Assembly: GCA_037389465.1 (NCBI GenBank)
Contig: JAZARR010000214.1
Location: 5,084,001-5,148,000, forward strand
Source of the DNA: Baylisascaris procyonis
Lineage: Eukaryota; Nematoda; Chromadorea; Rhabditida; Ascarididae
Direction: 5' to 3'
Length of the DNA stretch: 64,000 nt
Position numbers and translations under genes: made by a program. Positions 25,205-59,100 of the stretch are shown here, piece after piece. Below the pieces are notes generated by a model. The model was not told the origin of the DNA. It saw only the letters and a program-made list of their open reading frames with translations, and did no database searches. Every line of letters starts with the position of its first letter. The first letter of the stretch is position 1.

Positions 25205-27076
25205 TTGTGTTGATTCGTTGTGATGCATAGATGGGCATCAATTTGTTTGCTATCAATCAAACTTTATAAATAATTGTTGCTTTGTCTTTGTTTACCTTAC
25301 ATGCGTGTAATAGCCGAGCGTCGTTGAACGTTATAAGAGAAAAGTTTGTTTGTTGGATATAAGATATGTTCAACTCTGATAAACCTTGAGCAGATAGTTT
25401 AATTGCGCGTGGAAGGATTTTGGGAAGCGTAGAAAGAGACACGATGCAGAAAAATGGATTCGATTTCCCGCTTTATAAGTTTGCATGCCGTCCAACAAGG
25501 TTTGTTTTCTATGAAGTAAAGCTGGGCTTGAGTAAATTACGAAAAAAAAGGAACCTCCCAGCTCCGGGACACCTTTATTTTTCGGAGGTATTAACACAGC
25601 TCAGACCATCTTAGGCCATCAGATCTTCGGCGATTGCCGTCCCAAAATTAAGGATCTCTATACCTTTGATTCTTCGTTTGAACGGTGCTATAGAGATTAG
25701 GTGGACGAGTCATATGGGCAATCGATGTGTAAAACGGTAAAAAATTGGATGAATTAGAGTTCTTCGAGCTAGCTTAAGGAAATATTTGATGGGTTGCTTT
25801 TAAAGAATGACTTTCGAAATGATAAGTCCTGCCTCTTGCATTACGTGGCATCATCAAATGACTACTTGGCGGATCGTTCCATATCCTGTCGATATAAATC
25901 TTTTGACAGACGGCTTGCCAGACAGGTACGAGTTGTTTGCTGTTGGCCAAAAAATTTGTTTGACTATCACTTAGTCGCAGCTCGAATTCCGTGAGTTTTG
26001 GCATGGTCTTATCATAGCACGATCAGTTGTTCTATGAGGGTAGCTTCATGAGAGAGCGTTGAAAATTGCGAATTGTACCTTACCGAAGATTTGCCACATG
26101 GCTGTATATGAGTATCGAAATGCGTTTGTAAAGTAATATCGTCCTATCTTTGAATATTGTCTAAAGGTTTGGCTGAATGAAAGAAACGTTGAAAGCGAGA
26201 ATATTGCATATTGGAATAAATATGAGTCGGTAGGGATTCGTCGAAATGGAGGAGAGGTGCTGACAAACGGCACAGCTGAATTTTAGCTACGTTTATTACG
26301 TCCGCAGAGTGGGTGGGCAACGAGTCACCGATAGATTAGTTCTGAATAAAGATACAGAGTGTTTTCCTTACTACATCGGTTCACTTCCAAGTACAACGTA
26401 TTTGCTGCATTTGTATGATCGGGTGACTAAGTGGGGCGCCGCCCGAGCAAAATTCGATTAATGTACATATTTGATTGGTATAGCAAGCATGTGGACTGTT
26501 TGATCGGTTCATTGTAGGGGGCATGTAAAGGGGATCAGTAGAATACAGATCAATTGCCTCCTTGCAGAGCAAGGGAAAGGACGATTGCGGGACAGATTAA
26601 GCTGTCTAACAATGCCTTGATGATCTCAAGGTAGAGCAAATTATCTATGAATAGCCGCTCGAAGACAGACACACAGACAAACAGACGAAGCTGATAGACA
26701 AATAGGCCTATAAAGCAACGATCGTTAGTTGGACAAATATTATATGAGAAATTGATGACAAACATTACGTAATTACTGTGTAAGTTGTATTTCGGTTAGA
26801 GCCTTACTTTACTTCACTTTAAAGTTTCTTTAAAGACGACTTCACTTCAACCATTATAGCTCAATCATGATGTCATAGAACCGCTTAAAACCGTCTTTAA
26901 AAAAGTGTTATTGATTCTATTGATCGAATTGTTTGAATTGCTTAAGAAGACTATTTTGAAAGATTCAAATATCGAATATAACAAGGATTTAACGGATATA
27001 CAAATAATCCTTTCAACTATACAGTGAATACTATTTCTCTATAAGAAAGAGTTCACTGATGAAAGTAATCGTTTCA

Positions 27077-27102
27077 TTAAATAAATAAATAAATAAATAA
27101 AA
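27077..27102. repeat. AAAT microsatellite
   Basis: About six tandem copies of a 4-base AAAT-type unit in the stretch upstream of the GH31 gene. Confidence 0.8.
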
Positions 27103-27282
27103 GAAAATGAATGCATTTTTTTGACTGAATGTAGGAATCGAAGAAATACTAAAATTGAAAGCTACTTTGTCAGAAAGAAGAAGGACGATTTGACGGGGAC
27201 ATTGAATACACAGCCAGCAAACAATGTGCTTGCTGATTGTGTTCGGCTGTGTAATGTGTCTGTGAGCATCCGTTCGGTTTTT

Positions 27283-27304
27283 TTTACGTGTGTGTGTGTG
27301 TGTG
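27283..27304. repeat. GT microsatellite
   Basis: A run of about nine GT dinucleotides, the only clear dinucleotide repeat in the window that is not TA. Confidence 0.85.
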
Positions 27305-30217
27305 CCCTTCCACGTTTCATCGAGTGTGTTGTCACGTGTGCGGCGATTCATCATAAAGATGCCGTATAAAATGATGCACTTTTCATTTCAGGAACGACTG
27401 CAATTTGAAAATTTAAAAATTCACCTTTAAAAAGTCCAAATGAAGAACTTTTTAAATTCTGTATTCGAATTTTTATATAGCTGAATGAGTGCTATATATT
27501 CGGAAATAAAATAGTGTTGAAATTTACCTGTAAAATTGAACTCATCTATGAAATTGTAGAGCTATATAAAGTTGCAAAAAAAAATTGTAACATAAAATGA
27601 GTTGTAAAAAATTCAAAATTTAGAAACAGTTGCAGCTATATTCCGCTCATTTGGGAAAATTTATTGCACATTCGATCTAACATGTTCAACGTTGATATTT
27701 GAATTTGGCGCGCTGGAAAAAACCACCTTCATTTACCTATCGCAGTGTATGGGTCGGGCAATCTTTATTGTGCTCGACCGAAAACGCGAGGGAAATTCTG
27801 ATTGCCTCCACTTGGATTGATCTGGGTTTTGGCATTTGTTGCCATACAGATACAAAAATTTTTGTTATTATTAACATTACAAATATTTGTTACCATATAG
27901 TATGCATCTCTTTTGCGAGTATTTTTTAACGTCAATTATTGCTACGGTATTTATGCAGGGGAGCTATAAGTTTAACCAAAAATATGCCGTATTTTTTCAC
28001 TGTAATGTCAGAAGCAATAAAAAATAGTAATAATTTTATCTTTTATGTTGACATTTCGATTGTAAAATGAAATCCATTTTAGAGCACCAAAAAAGAGGGA
28101 AAATCAATAATAATTTAAAGAATAACGAAGGCCGTAAGCCATATTCGAGGAAATGCGATAGCAAAAAAAAAAGATACATCCTTAGTCGATATCAATATCT
28201 ATGAAACGAAAGAAGATGAAAACTTCATATCCCCCCTCCCATCAGCGGATGAGAAATATAGTGAATATCTGCATAATGATCCATTGTTTATTTATTTATT
28301 TATCTTTTATTTATTTTAATTCCGAATAGCAACGAAAAGCATTCAAAGCCGTATTTTATCGATGAAATTGTGAGAAATGCACAAAATCGAGCGTTTTTGA
28401 GGGTTTTTTTTTAAGTGCAACCATTCTTATTGTAGCTTCTGTTTTGTTTAGCAACAATTCGACTATTAAACGTTTTATTAACGAATGATCTATTATGATC
28501 AAATGATTTCGATCATCCCTCACTTTGTGCAACAAATTGTTTTGCTCGCATTTGTGTTGATCTCAATATTGATCTCTCTCAATGTGGATTAGCGAAGACC
28601 GTAACGCGATGTTATAAGTAGACCGCGGTATTGATTGATAATCAGTGTATGCTTTCTTAACGCTTCGCGGTTGTTGTCACTTGTAGTAAACGAGCTGCGC
28701 TATTGCGGTGATGTTCTTGATACGGAGTGGTCGTACCCTTACTTAACTTATTGAACCTCTGCTAATTTTTTTTTTCACTTTATTCAGCGTTCAACCGATT
28801 ATTCTTTAGCTTTATAATAGGCATATATAGAGATCGATGATTGCTATAAGTTTTCAAAGATTTAATGCGATATTCTTTGCAGCACTTGCAAAATTTACTT
28901 GTCATTCACCTATTTACTTGTTTAAGTTTAAGCTTCTAGAAATACTACGAAAAAGTAATGATAGTTCGATCTTCCTTGCATTTAACAGTTGTTTGTGCAA
29001 CAAAAATTTGAATTTCATAGCGATATTTTAGATTGCGTTACAATTTGCATAGAATATAAGAAGGTAGGTACTGTTGCCCTATTTTTCCCCCCATTCGTCG
29101 TTTTATGAAGTTCGTGAGCTGGTTGCGTTGAAGGCTAATTCTGTTACACAAAACGGTTGTTTGGAAGGTATGAGAACTTTGCATTCAGTTTATTGTTTAG
29201 TATGTTAGTGCTTGGAAACACTTACCTTAATGAGTGTGAATTTGAATTTTTATTTAACGCTTTGTGCAAAAAGAGCGTTGAAGAGGAAATTACTCTTTAA
29301 GTTTGCTATCAACTTGAACATATTTTCATAGACTCGAAGGATATTTCACTAAAAACTAATTTCTTAGTGAAATTAATTACAATTTTTCATGACAATTTTG
29401 GTTTTTTTCTTTTTTTTTTTGAAATTATTCCACCCTTCCTATGTGTTTTTTGCAAATTTTCTTTGCAGATGTTCGCTATAGCAACGTTGTTTCTATCTGT
29501 TTTAATGTATCTGCATCTGTTGATGTTTAAAGTAATAGTAGTATAAGGCGATTCGGTATCTTCAACTCGATAACAACTTTATTTAGAGAAATTTGGTGAG
29601 CAAAATGTATGCAACAGTTTAAACACCTATAAAATATTTCGCATTAATTTTCACTTGATTTGGGAGAAGTTATCGAAACGAAAAGGTGCCAAAAAATTTG
29701 CTTGCGTTTAATTCCGCTTGGATGACATAAGAAGAAGTCTTTTGTAAGAGAATTGCAGAAAATCGAGTTCGAAATGTGAGGCCGTCATTATTGTTAATAT
29801 TTTAATTTTTTTTGACGCTTTTCATAATCGGTTGATTAGATGAGTGAGATTATTGAGCGGATATCGTACCAGCCGTATCGTCATGCTTTTCCATGTATTT
29901 TCATGTATCATGCCATAGCTGGTGAATGTTTTTGGTGTAATGCTTCAAGTGCCCCAAAGTTTTGTAGGTTTCACTTCAAAATTTAAATATCGCTGCTGAA
30001 TTACGCATCTTTAATATAATCACTTAAAATCATGCATGGAAGATTATAAAAAACGACGTTTTTGTTAGTTGTATAATATATGCGTGAAGTTTTCATATAT
30101 CTGCTATGGTGATCTTCCAAAAAGCTATCAATTAAACTAGCATTTCGATAAAGATCACATTGCGTCCCACTTAATCCCAGCCTTAAATCTTCAGTTCCTT
30201 CTAGGCCAGTGGACAAT

Positions 30218-51088
<20,871 letters not shown>

Positions 51089-51097
51089 CTTTAAAAT

Positions 51098-51103
51098 AAT
51101 AAA
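51098..51103 (+). terminator. Candidate poly(A) signal for the GH31 gene
   Basis: AATAAA ten bases after the GH31 stop codon, with further AATAAA-like motifs near 51129-51136. The 3' UTR is therefore probably short. Confidence 0.5.
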
Positions 51104-51443
51104 TGTTTTGTTTTGTTCCTAATATTAAAATAATAAAGTTATTGTTACTTATTCAAATCCAAACTATGACAGTATGAAATGACACTAAAAATATAACAGT
51201 TCCAAAGCATTATATTTATGAGGTTATTCAAACTTTATATCGCACAAAAAATATGGACCAATTGTTTCAATTCCGGATTACTGTCTGCAAGATATGGAGT
51301 CACTATTGCAACAAAATGTGCTTAAATGATACTTTAAAGGGGAAAGGGCATAACAAGAAAACATTCTATAAAAAAGAATTATTGCTTTCGTCGTGAAAAC
51401 TGTGGGCCCAGGTCTCATTCAATCTATTCCCGTTCTTGTTCAC

Positions 51444-51446
<3 letters not shown>

Positions 51447-51485
<39 letters not shown>
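51447..51485. repeat. TA microsatellite between convergent genes
   Basis: About 19 TA dinucleotides between the 3' ends of the GH31 gene and the STEEP1 gene. Confidence 0.95.
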
Positions 51486-51487
<2 letters not shown>

Positions 51488-51633
51488 TAGTGCTCAGCAT
51501 TCATCTGATAAAATATCACGCGGAGGATTAAGCTACTTCGTACTTTAGGTTTAACTTTACTCGAGGCAAATTTTGACGTGGGTCCCATTAAAATAGTGAG
51601 GGAAATATAAGAAAGTGTAATCAATTCAAACCG

Positions 51634-54281
51634 TTACAATAACGTTCCACGTTTGGTAGCACCACGTCGTTTCTCGGCATCAATTAATTCCTCTGCGATT
51701 CGGTTCTTGCTCATTCCTTTCCTCTTCATTTGATATTCGATCATTCGCGCATTCAATGTATATGACTCGGCAATCTCGCGCTGCAATTAAAGACAATATT
51801 ACTTCTTTTGCAACATCCCTCCCCCACCTTAAGTCGCCCTCCCTCGTCTCTACAGCGAACAAGGTAAAACACTGGCTTTCAAGCATAGCGCACGAGTGCG
51901 ACATCCTAGCAGAGGATTAATTATGCACTATTCTCGATCTTGAAACTGATTTCATTTCTGGAAATTAAAGGCATGGAATATCCATTTACAAAGTGCACTA
52001 TGGTGGTTCGGCCCTGAGTGTACATATTTACATTTGTGACTATCCGACATTTTCACCTCAAGAACGACCGAAGCTTGAGCAACGAATTCCGATGTGGCTA
52101 ATTTGACTATTTTCGAAAAAACTATGAAGCTGTGTCGTTCTCTCATTTCAAACATCTATAAAAAAGGCAAGCGAAGACGCGAATATGCAATGATAGAAAA
52201 TGATTTATGCCATCGAATTAATTAGGTACTTCATCTCGCCTTCTTAATATTTATGAAGTTCACTGCGATCTCACTCAAATTGTTAATGTAACTAAATCAA
52301 ATACTTATTATATTGTTTTCTTGATCCATCTAAGCATTCTCAAAGAAATTAAATCACTGCAGCACTAACCGCTTCAAGCTCGTCTTCAGCTTCCTCAACT
52401 GTCGATACAGTCACCGAGCCAACTTTGCCTTGATTCTTCACATGCTTTGTCATTATAACCTGAACGCATAAAGCTTCATTCGATTACTCATCATAGAAAT
52501 AATTAACTCAATTTTATCGATCCCTCTTTAAAGCGAGAGCAATTGAAATTCCACGATAACCAAAACGTGAGCTGTATTCTGATTAAACAGCCTGTTATAC
52601 GCGACGAGGAGCATTTCTATTGTTAAGAATTCACCTATGAGATCATCTATGCAAATTTTTTGTTCAAAGTCGGGAACAACCGCCAGCGAAAAATAGTTCA
52701 AAAGTCGATTGGAAACAGAAATATTTAATCAATAACAACTTTGAAATCATAGAAAATATATAGGCAGAAGATGATCGCTGTTATGTAGCGCTCTAACACT
52801 GTGTAGTGGAGATCTCTCAAGATGGGTGGAATGTCGACTAATAATGAAAACAAAGAATGACCTTCTTAACAGGTTGCTCTTCATTGGCTAACTTCAGTCC
52901 TCCAACCTGCTGCGCCGAGAGTATAGCATTATCGAATATGAAAACGAACTTCAGATTGAACGGATGCTGATAAAACAATGGGATTCCACACTTCCGGCAG
53001 TTTTTCCGATATTGCTGTTCCAATCCTTCAGGCCTGAATATCAAAGACTTCAGTACAATGTTTTGAGTACAACATCGACAACAAAACGACGCATCTCGAA
53101 AACGATTAACAAAAATGCTTAACAATCTAAGGAAATGTAACCTTCGATTTATATCTGTGAAACTTTTTTCCGAGGTCAAACAGCGAAAATAAGTTCCGGT
53201 CATCAACATTAGCAAGTACTCGAGACCGGTCCCATATCATATCATATGCCCACAAATTTCGATTTCTTTAATGTGAAAGCTGATCAAAAGGAGATCTGCG
53301 TTGGCTCAAATCGCCTTATGTACAACGTTTTAAAATAAGCTGCTTTATGGGCTACTACTCTTTGCATTGTTAAACGCTGCAATACCTGCCCATTAATACG
53401 ACCCTATGGCATAAGACCACAAATAATCAATGATCAAAATGCAGTGAATTTCACTCATGATATGAAACATCACCTGCGAACATAAACCGTATCACCGTTA
53501 TCGCAGAAAGTCTTCGCAACAGTTCTCTGTGGATCGATCACTCTGGCCCGATCACGTCGCCGCAGTGGCATACGTGCTATCAGTGTATCGCTGATCATTG
53601 CCATCTTCAACAACACAACAGATTTAAGGGCATCTGCTATGAGAAGTTAAAGCTACAGAAAAGCCTTCAAGCATCTAGAAACCACAAACTGTGAGACTAA
53701 TTACGTAACACCTGAAAAGTGCGCCAAGTAAGGTGGCAGAATATGCGCTTCTTAATCCGTTCAAAGTAATAATTAAGTTCTTGAAATATTAAAAAAAGTG
53801 TGGAGCATGAGCAATAAGCAATCTTTAACTGATCGAAAAATTCCACAAGAGATTGTACATTTTCCGACATCCTACCCGGTGCAAAATGCAATCCGATCAG
53901 TGCAAAATGTATGCCGATGAATCAGCTTGAAATCTGGCTATGGGATCATAGCCAGATCATGCCCATTAAGTTTCATTATTCTAGTTTCAACGGTCGCCAA
54001 ATTGAAAATGCTGCAGCGATAGGTGTAACATACACACATGTGACACACCTGCATCTTCTACTTGACTCACATCACTTTACGGCATACAGATTAATCAACA
54101 GTCAAGAGAGGATCTAAAAAAAGGAAATACGAACCTGGCCACAATGACAATAATAGGTGTGCAAAGGCTTGACGAAGTGTTCCTCTCTGTCCTGCTCATC
54201 GATTATTTTTCCCTCACCGCGGAACCGATCGTCCTCAACGTGTTCCACTTCGTGGGGATCACCCTCGATCATAGATGCCAT
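51634..54281 (-). CDS. STEEP1: STEEP1 (CXorf56) homologue
   Basis: Five exons, in gene order 54281-54135, 53604-53474, 53033-52862, 52459-52370, 51780-51634, in phase, 228 residues (human 222). The match is colinear: [14 protein letters not shown] (human KPLHVYYCLCGQ), [33 protein letters not shown] followed by [49 protein letters not shown] and a basic tail with [10 protein letters not shown]. Paired cysteines (CHC near residue 45; C-x2-C near residue 104) could bind metal. In vertebrates STEEP1 promotes exit of STING from the ER. Nematodes such as C. elegans lack STING, so an older role is likely here, perhaps RNA processing (inference). The second exon uses an AAG acceptor, and a TTGAAG site abuts the start codon. 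Confidence 0.94.
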
Positions 54282-56173
54282 GCTTCAAATCATCAATCAT
54301 TTTCTCAATCAATACAGAAAATACAAAATTGATGGCGATGAGCAATATGTCATAATGATGACGATAAATCGACTTATAAGTGCATGAAACGTGCTGAACA
54401 TGTCGGGGAAACATTAGTACCTCAAAACAGTCAGTGTTTGTCTTGCATGACCTAAGCCGGAAGCGCACTGTCGATGTGCGAGTCAGAAGGAAGACATCTG
54501 GACATGAGACCATCGAAAAAGACAATCACATTGCGCAGATCCACGCAGTGAATTCCCTCCGCTCTTCATTTCAATTCTAGCTTTTTCACAGAAATGCTTT
54601 TTGGATACAATAGCACTCTTTTAATGCCAAGGAACGATTAGGGATAGGTAATTCGTTGCTGGTTTGAGCTAAGGGACACGTGGTCGTCATAGATTACGAA
54701 ATAAACTTAGAAAACAATAGTACTCTTTTAAGAAACCAAGGGGTCGTTGTACGATAAGGTATAGGTGCCTCTCCACTAATTTCCGCTAGAAAAGGGATTA
54801 ACACAGATCATGAGTTCCGGGCGCTAATCAACACAAACACCATCTGAACCACAACATTTAAAATGCACATCACATTTTGCTCTACAAATATCTATGCAAT
54901 TTTTTCGCACAAATATTAAACTGTTTAAAAACAGTATAAATCACCGAATAGGAATATAAACAATAGTGGTGAAAAAACTTTATTTGGAATAAAGTGAAAA
55001 AAGTGGTAATAAAAAAGACACCATTATAAAAAATATTCGCGAATACTTTATAAGCAAAATCAACGTTAAACGAATAGGAATTGAACACATGCATCATACC
55101 AGTGACACATCGTTAATATATTCATATAAAAGTGAGGAGAAAGTAGGTGCCACACTCGTCTGCTTTTAGATTGTAATGGTCCAAACGTTTTTCATTGAAT
55201 GAAGTTGAAATATTGACGAATAAAAAAAAGCAATGAGATTCAGAAATACTTTAATAAAACCGAACTTCTAAACTAAATCTACTTACTAATCTTCTTCTGC
55301 TTAAAAAACAAACGCGTTACCTAAACGTTTCTACATGCAATTTCTATCTGATCCGAAGTGGACAGTACAATCAAATCTGTTCAAAAAAAACAAAAAAAAA
55401 CAGCTCAAAGCTTTCAAAATAGTCAATTCTAACAAAAAAAAAGCACCAAATCTCTCATCGAAGACAACCAAAAATTTTAAAAAATTAAAAATAAGACGGC
55501 TTTTAGGCCGAATAGTTTGATAAAATTAGATGAGAACAAACAATATGAGAAAAAAAATCACTCAAAAATTAGATCGGATCGCTAACGAATTCAATAATAA
55601 AAATTAAAAAAAAAAAAAACATTAATGCATGCATAAAAAGAGTACTTATAACAAATGTGAATAAACAAACGAATTGCCGAAATGCAAAAACAATGGCAAA
55701 TCGAATCTCGCTAACTTCGACAGTAAAACTGCACAATGAAATAAGTGATAAAAATGAGTGACACAGGGGATAAAAAAGAATGAGCTCTTCACCTCAGGCT
55801 AAAAAAAAAATTAGAAAGAAGGTGTCCCATCCTTCTTTTATTTAAAACTTTTATGACAACATAAACGAATATAAAAAATTAATGTTGAAAATAAAAAAGG
55901 AAATTAGTAACATACATTAAAGAAAAGCAAAAAAGAGAGATCGAGCAGTAACATCAATGAAATTCAAAAATAAGCAAAGTGCTCATTTATAAATCATACA
56001 AAGTATGTGGATGATTCAACGCTAATAAATAAAGGAAAAAATAGCAGCACGGCTAATATTAAAGAAAAACTCAAAATTTACTCGGAAGGAGGCAATCAAC
56101 TACGAAATTCCTCAAACCAGAGGCACATCGACATCGCATTGCGATTAAACTGATGCAAAGTATTCCTAATCTC
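54282..56173. other. Intergenic stretch between SMC1 and STEEP1
   Basis: Strongly A-rich on the plus strand (T-rich in the direction of the flanking genes), with many A runs between 55.2 and 56.1 kb. It holds no recognised gene. The short open frames are chance. The minus-strand AATAAA at 55837-55842, about 330 bases past the SMC1 stop, could be its poly(A) signal. Confidence 0.5.
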
Positions 56174-59100
56174 CTAATCGACAGCCGACGAATCAAGATG
56201 CGATTGTTTAAATGTGGTGAGGTCGAGAGTGAGAACACCTGATACTGTGCAATTCGCTGGTTGTGGATATATACCGATCAATCCATCAGCCTTGTTGTAA
56301 AATTCCTCTTTTAGTGATATAACGACCAACTGCATATCTAATCGTGCACGCTCGCTTATAAAACTTGCAACCTGAATCGAAGAAAAACAAGTAGTTTTAT
56401 CAAATGAAGCAACTCTTAGAGCAAACCTCAAAAGTGAAAACAGTAAAAATGAAAGAAGAGAACAATGACGTACCACTGAACCTTTGATTTCCCAGCCAAT
56501 CTATTTTCTGATTTCTTATTACTAATAATAAAGATTTCATATACAAGTTGATAAAAAATAGCCTACGGGAACGTAACGGACGCAAACACCTGCGCAGAAA
56601 ATTCAAATAGTTACCTGAAACTTAGGCAAGGATAAGACATGCCTTCAAGAATGGCCTACGGGAACGTAACAAACGCAAGCGCCTGTGCAGAAAATCCAAA
56701 CAGTTCTCAGAAACTTAGGCAAAGATAAGGCATGCCTTCAAGAACAGCCTACAGGAACGTAACGAACGCAAGCTCCTATGCAGAAAATTCAAATGGTTCC
56801 CAGAAACCTAGGCAAAGATAAGACATGCCTTCAAGAAACCTGTCATCCGAAAACCTCGAGCTAAACCTTAAAAAAGTTTTAACCTTTCCAATATTGGTGT
56901 TGTCAAGTGCAGCATCAATCTCATCCAGCACAAAGAATGGCGATGGATTTCGGGCATGCATTGCAAAGAGTAATGCCAGTGCCGCAACCGTCTTCTCTCC
57001 TCCGCTGAGGTTGTCCATCGGTCGGAAGCGCTTTCCTGGTGCAACGCAATTGTACGCGATCCCTTCGAGATACGGTTCTTCCATATTGTCAGCACCAAGA
57101 AATGCTTGTGCACTTTCATTACGACTCAATTGCTGAAACTTTTGCCCTTAGAAAAATATATTTTTGGAACTCAATATTTCACTTTAGAAAAATAAAAAGG
57201 TCCGCACCTTATACAATACAATTTTCTCGCACAAAAATTCGCTTTCAGAAATGTGTTTTCAGTTCACCAATTTTGAGGCGCAAATAACACAAGCACTCAT
57301 AAGTGCTCGGAGAAGCATTTCTGAACAATGAATCGATGAATTACATGCATAGCTAACACCACAACCAAAACAGAAATGAACGATAAAATGGAAATTAGAC
57401 GGATAAAATTTTAATCATTGCCCTGCTCATCAATCATGTTCTTCATCAGCATGTAATTCATGTGCCAAAAAAACTGAAGTATGATGCTTCTGCGTTCATT
57501 CTTAACAGCAAATAAGTTAGCCTACACCGAAGGAAAACAAGTTTACGTTCGCGAAAAAAAACATCCTCACTATATTCGCTCTCTTCTGAAGAGGACTGAT
57601 GTTCGCTCTATTCTGGGAAATGCTGAAGTTCGTTCTAATCCGTTTAAAGATAACGTTCGCTCTATTCTCGACACTGTTCGCGGAAACGAAAATAAAAAAA
57701 AGTCATTTGTGACTATAACACACCTTGTATATTTCGTCTATTTTTTGCGCGACAGGCTCGAAGCATTCCTGGAATCGTTTGTATCGATCAGCTTTAACTT
57801 TCTCGAAAAGCTGCCTCGCCTTTCTCGCTTTCTTTCGCGCTGTTTCACACTCCTCTGTTGTTTCGGCTTCTTTTTCTTTTACTATCTCCATCCTATAATT
57901 AAATTTCGCATTAAAATTTTTCACAAAAATAAAAAAAAATTAACAACATCATGCAATCATAATAAATGAAACAAAATTAATGTTCTAAAAGCTTTTACGA
58001 TAAATTAATGAGTAAAGATTTAAGCAAACAATTTTCAAACTCACTATACCTCTATCCAAAACTTTATTCTAAATTTTGCGCTATTAAATAAGCAAACAAT
58101 TTGGGAAATTTTTCAAGAAAAATCTCTTCAGATGAAACCGGGATCCGCATAAGGATAGAGTTCTCTATACGACGTTATCACACCATCGAGGGTCGAAAAA
58201 GAGATGCATGTATAACCTAATCGATGAAAGAGGAAGATTTTGCATGCAACAACATGAAAAGACTTAAGTAACACAGAAGGCTTCTACAAATGTCCATTGC
58301 ACCTCTGCATGCGAAGACCCTTCAAAGTTCTCACGTGTTCCTAAACATATCTTAAGCTTTCGATTGAGAGGTATTGTTTAAAATGTGCTCCAAGGTCACA
58401 TAAAATCAAGAAAGTTCAAGAAGTCGTCGTACCGGACCTCTTCAAAGTGCAACAGCTGCATGAAAACTTAAGTTCTAGAACAAAAAGAGTCCATCGCACT
58501 CAACTTGAGGAAGCCAAAACGGACTTGTTTTCGCTTTGAAACACACCGGCGAAAATAACTGCTTAAATTTTCATCAAAATTTGAATGTTGATGGAACCAC
58601 CGTATGGCGTGCAAAGTGCGGTACCTGTATGCCCGCATACGATTACTTTAGCAATGTCGACTTTGATCTCCAATTTCCTTACTACAATATCCTTCATGAA
58701 CTTCCCAACGCACGAGGGGAACTGTCATAATGACCTGAGTTTTTCTTCTAAAAAAGGGGTTCACAGCATATATGCGAAGAATTAGTCGACGTTGCTGTTT
58801 TGATGACTGGCTAATGACGCCGCTATAAAGCCGAAACGTTTTAACAATTGAAATTCGCTTGTGCACCGTTTCTCTTCAATACTATCAGGATATGTGTTAC
58901 AACAATTTCATAAAAAGAATGCGTGAAAATGCAAAAGAGAAGACCTCTGCTAATAATACAACCGCAAAACGCTCCAACTGTGCATTATTCGAAAAGACTG
59001 CACTCATTTCTTTCTAGATCCCCTCTCCCCCCCTCCCGAAAAACGGCGTCTCATAATATTGCCATCAAAACGCCATAGACAACGCAATGTGTGCATTACC

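Larger units (their letters stand above)
25205..30217. other. Intergenic stretch between RPL10 and the GH31 gene
   Basis: Five kilobases without a recognised gene. It contains two microsatellites near 27.1-27.3 kb and a segment near 26.1-26.3 kb with a faint resemblance to retroelement reverse-transcriptase C-termini. The right end is the GH31 upstream region. The T-rich site TTCCTTCTAG ending at 30204 lies 13 bases before the first in-frame ATG of the GH31 gene and may be a trans-splice acceptor. Confidence 0.5.
51089..51633. other. Convergent 3' flanks of the GH31 and STEEP1 genes
   Basis: The two genes point towards each other with about 545 bases between stop codons. The stretch holds poly(A)-type motifs and a TA microsatellite, and no coding sequence was seen. 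Confidence 0.6.

Noticed and set aside
56825..57136. Plus-strand open frame of 103 codons
   Set aside because: It is the antisense shadow of the SMC1 ATPase exon 56884-57132.
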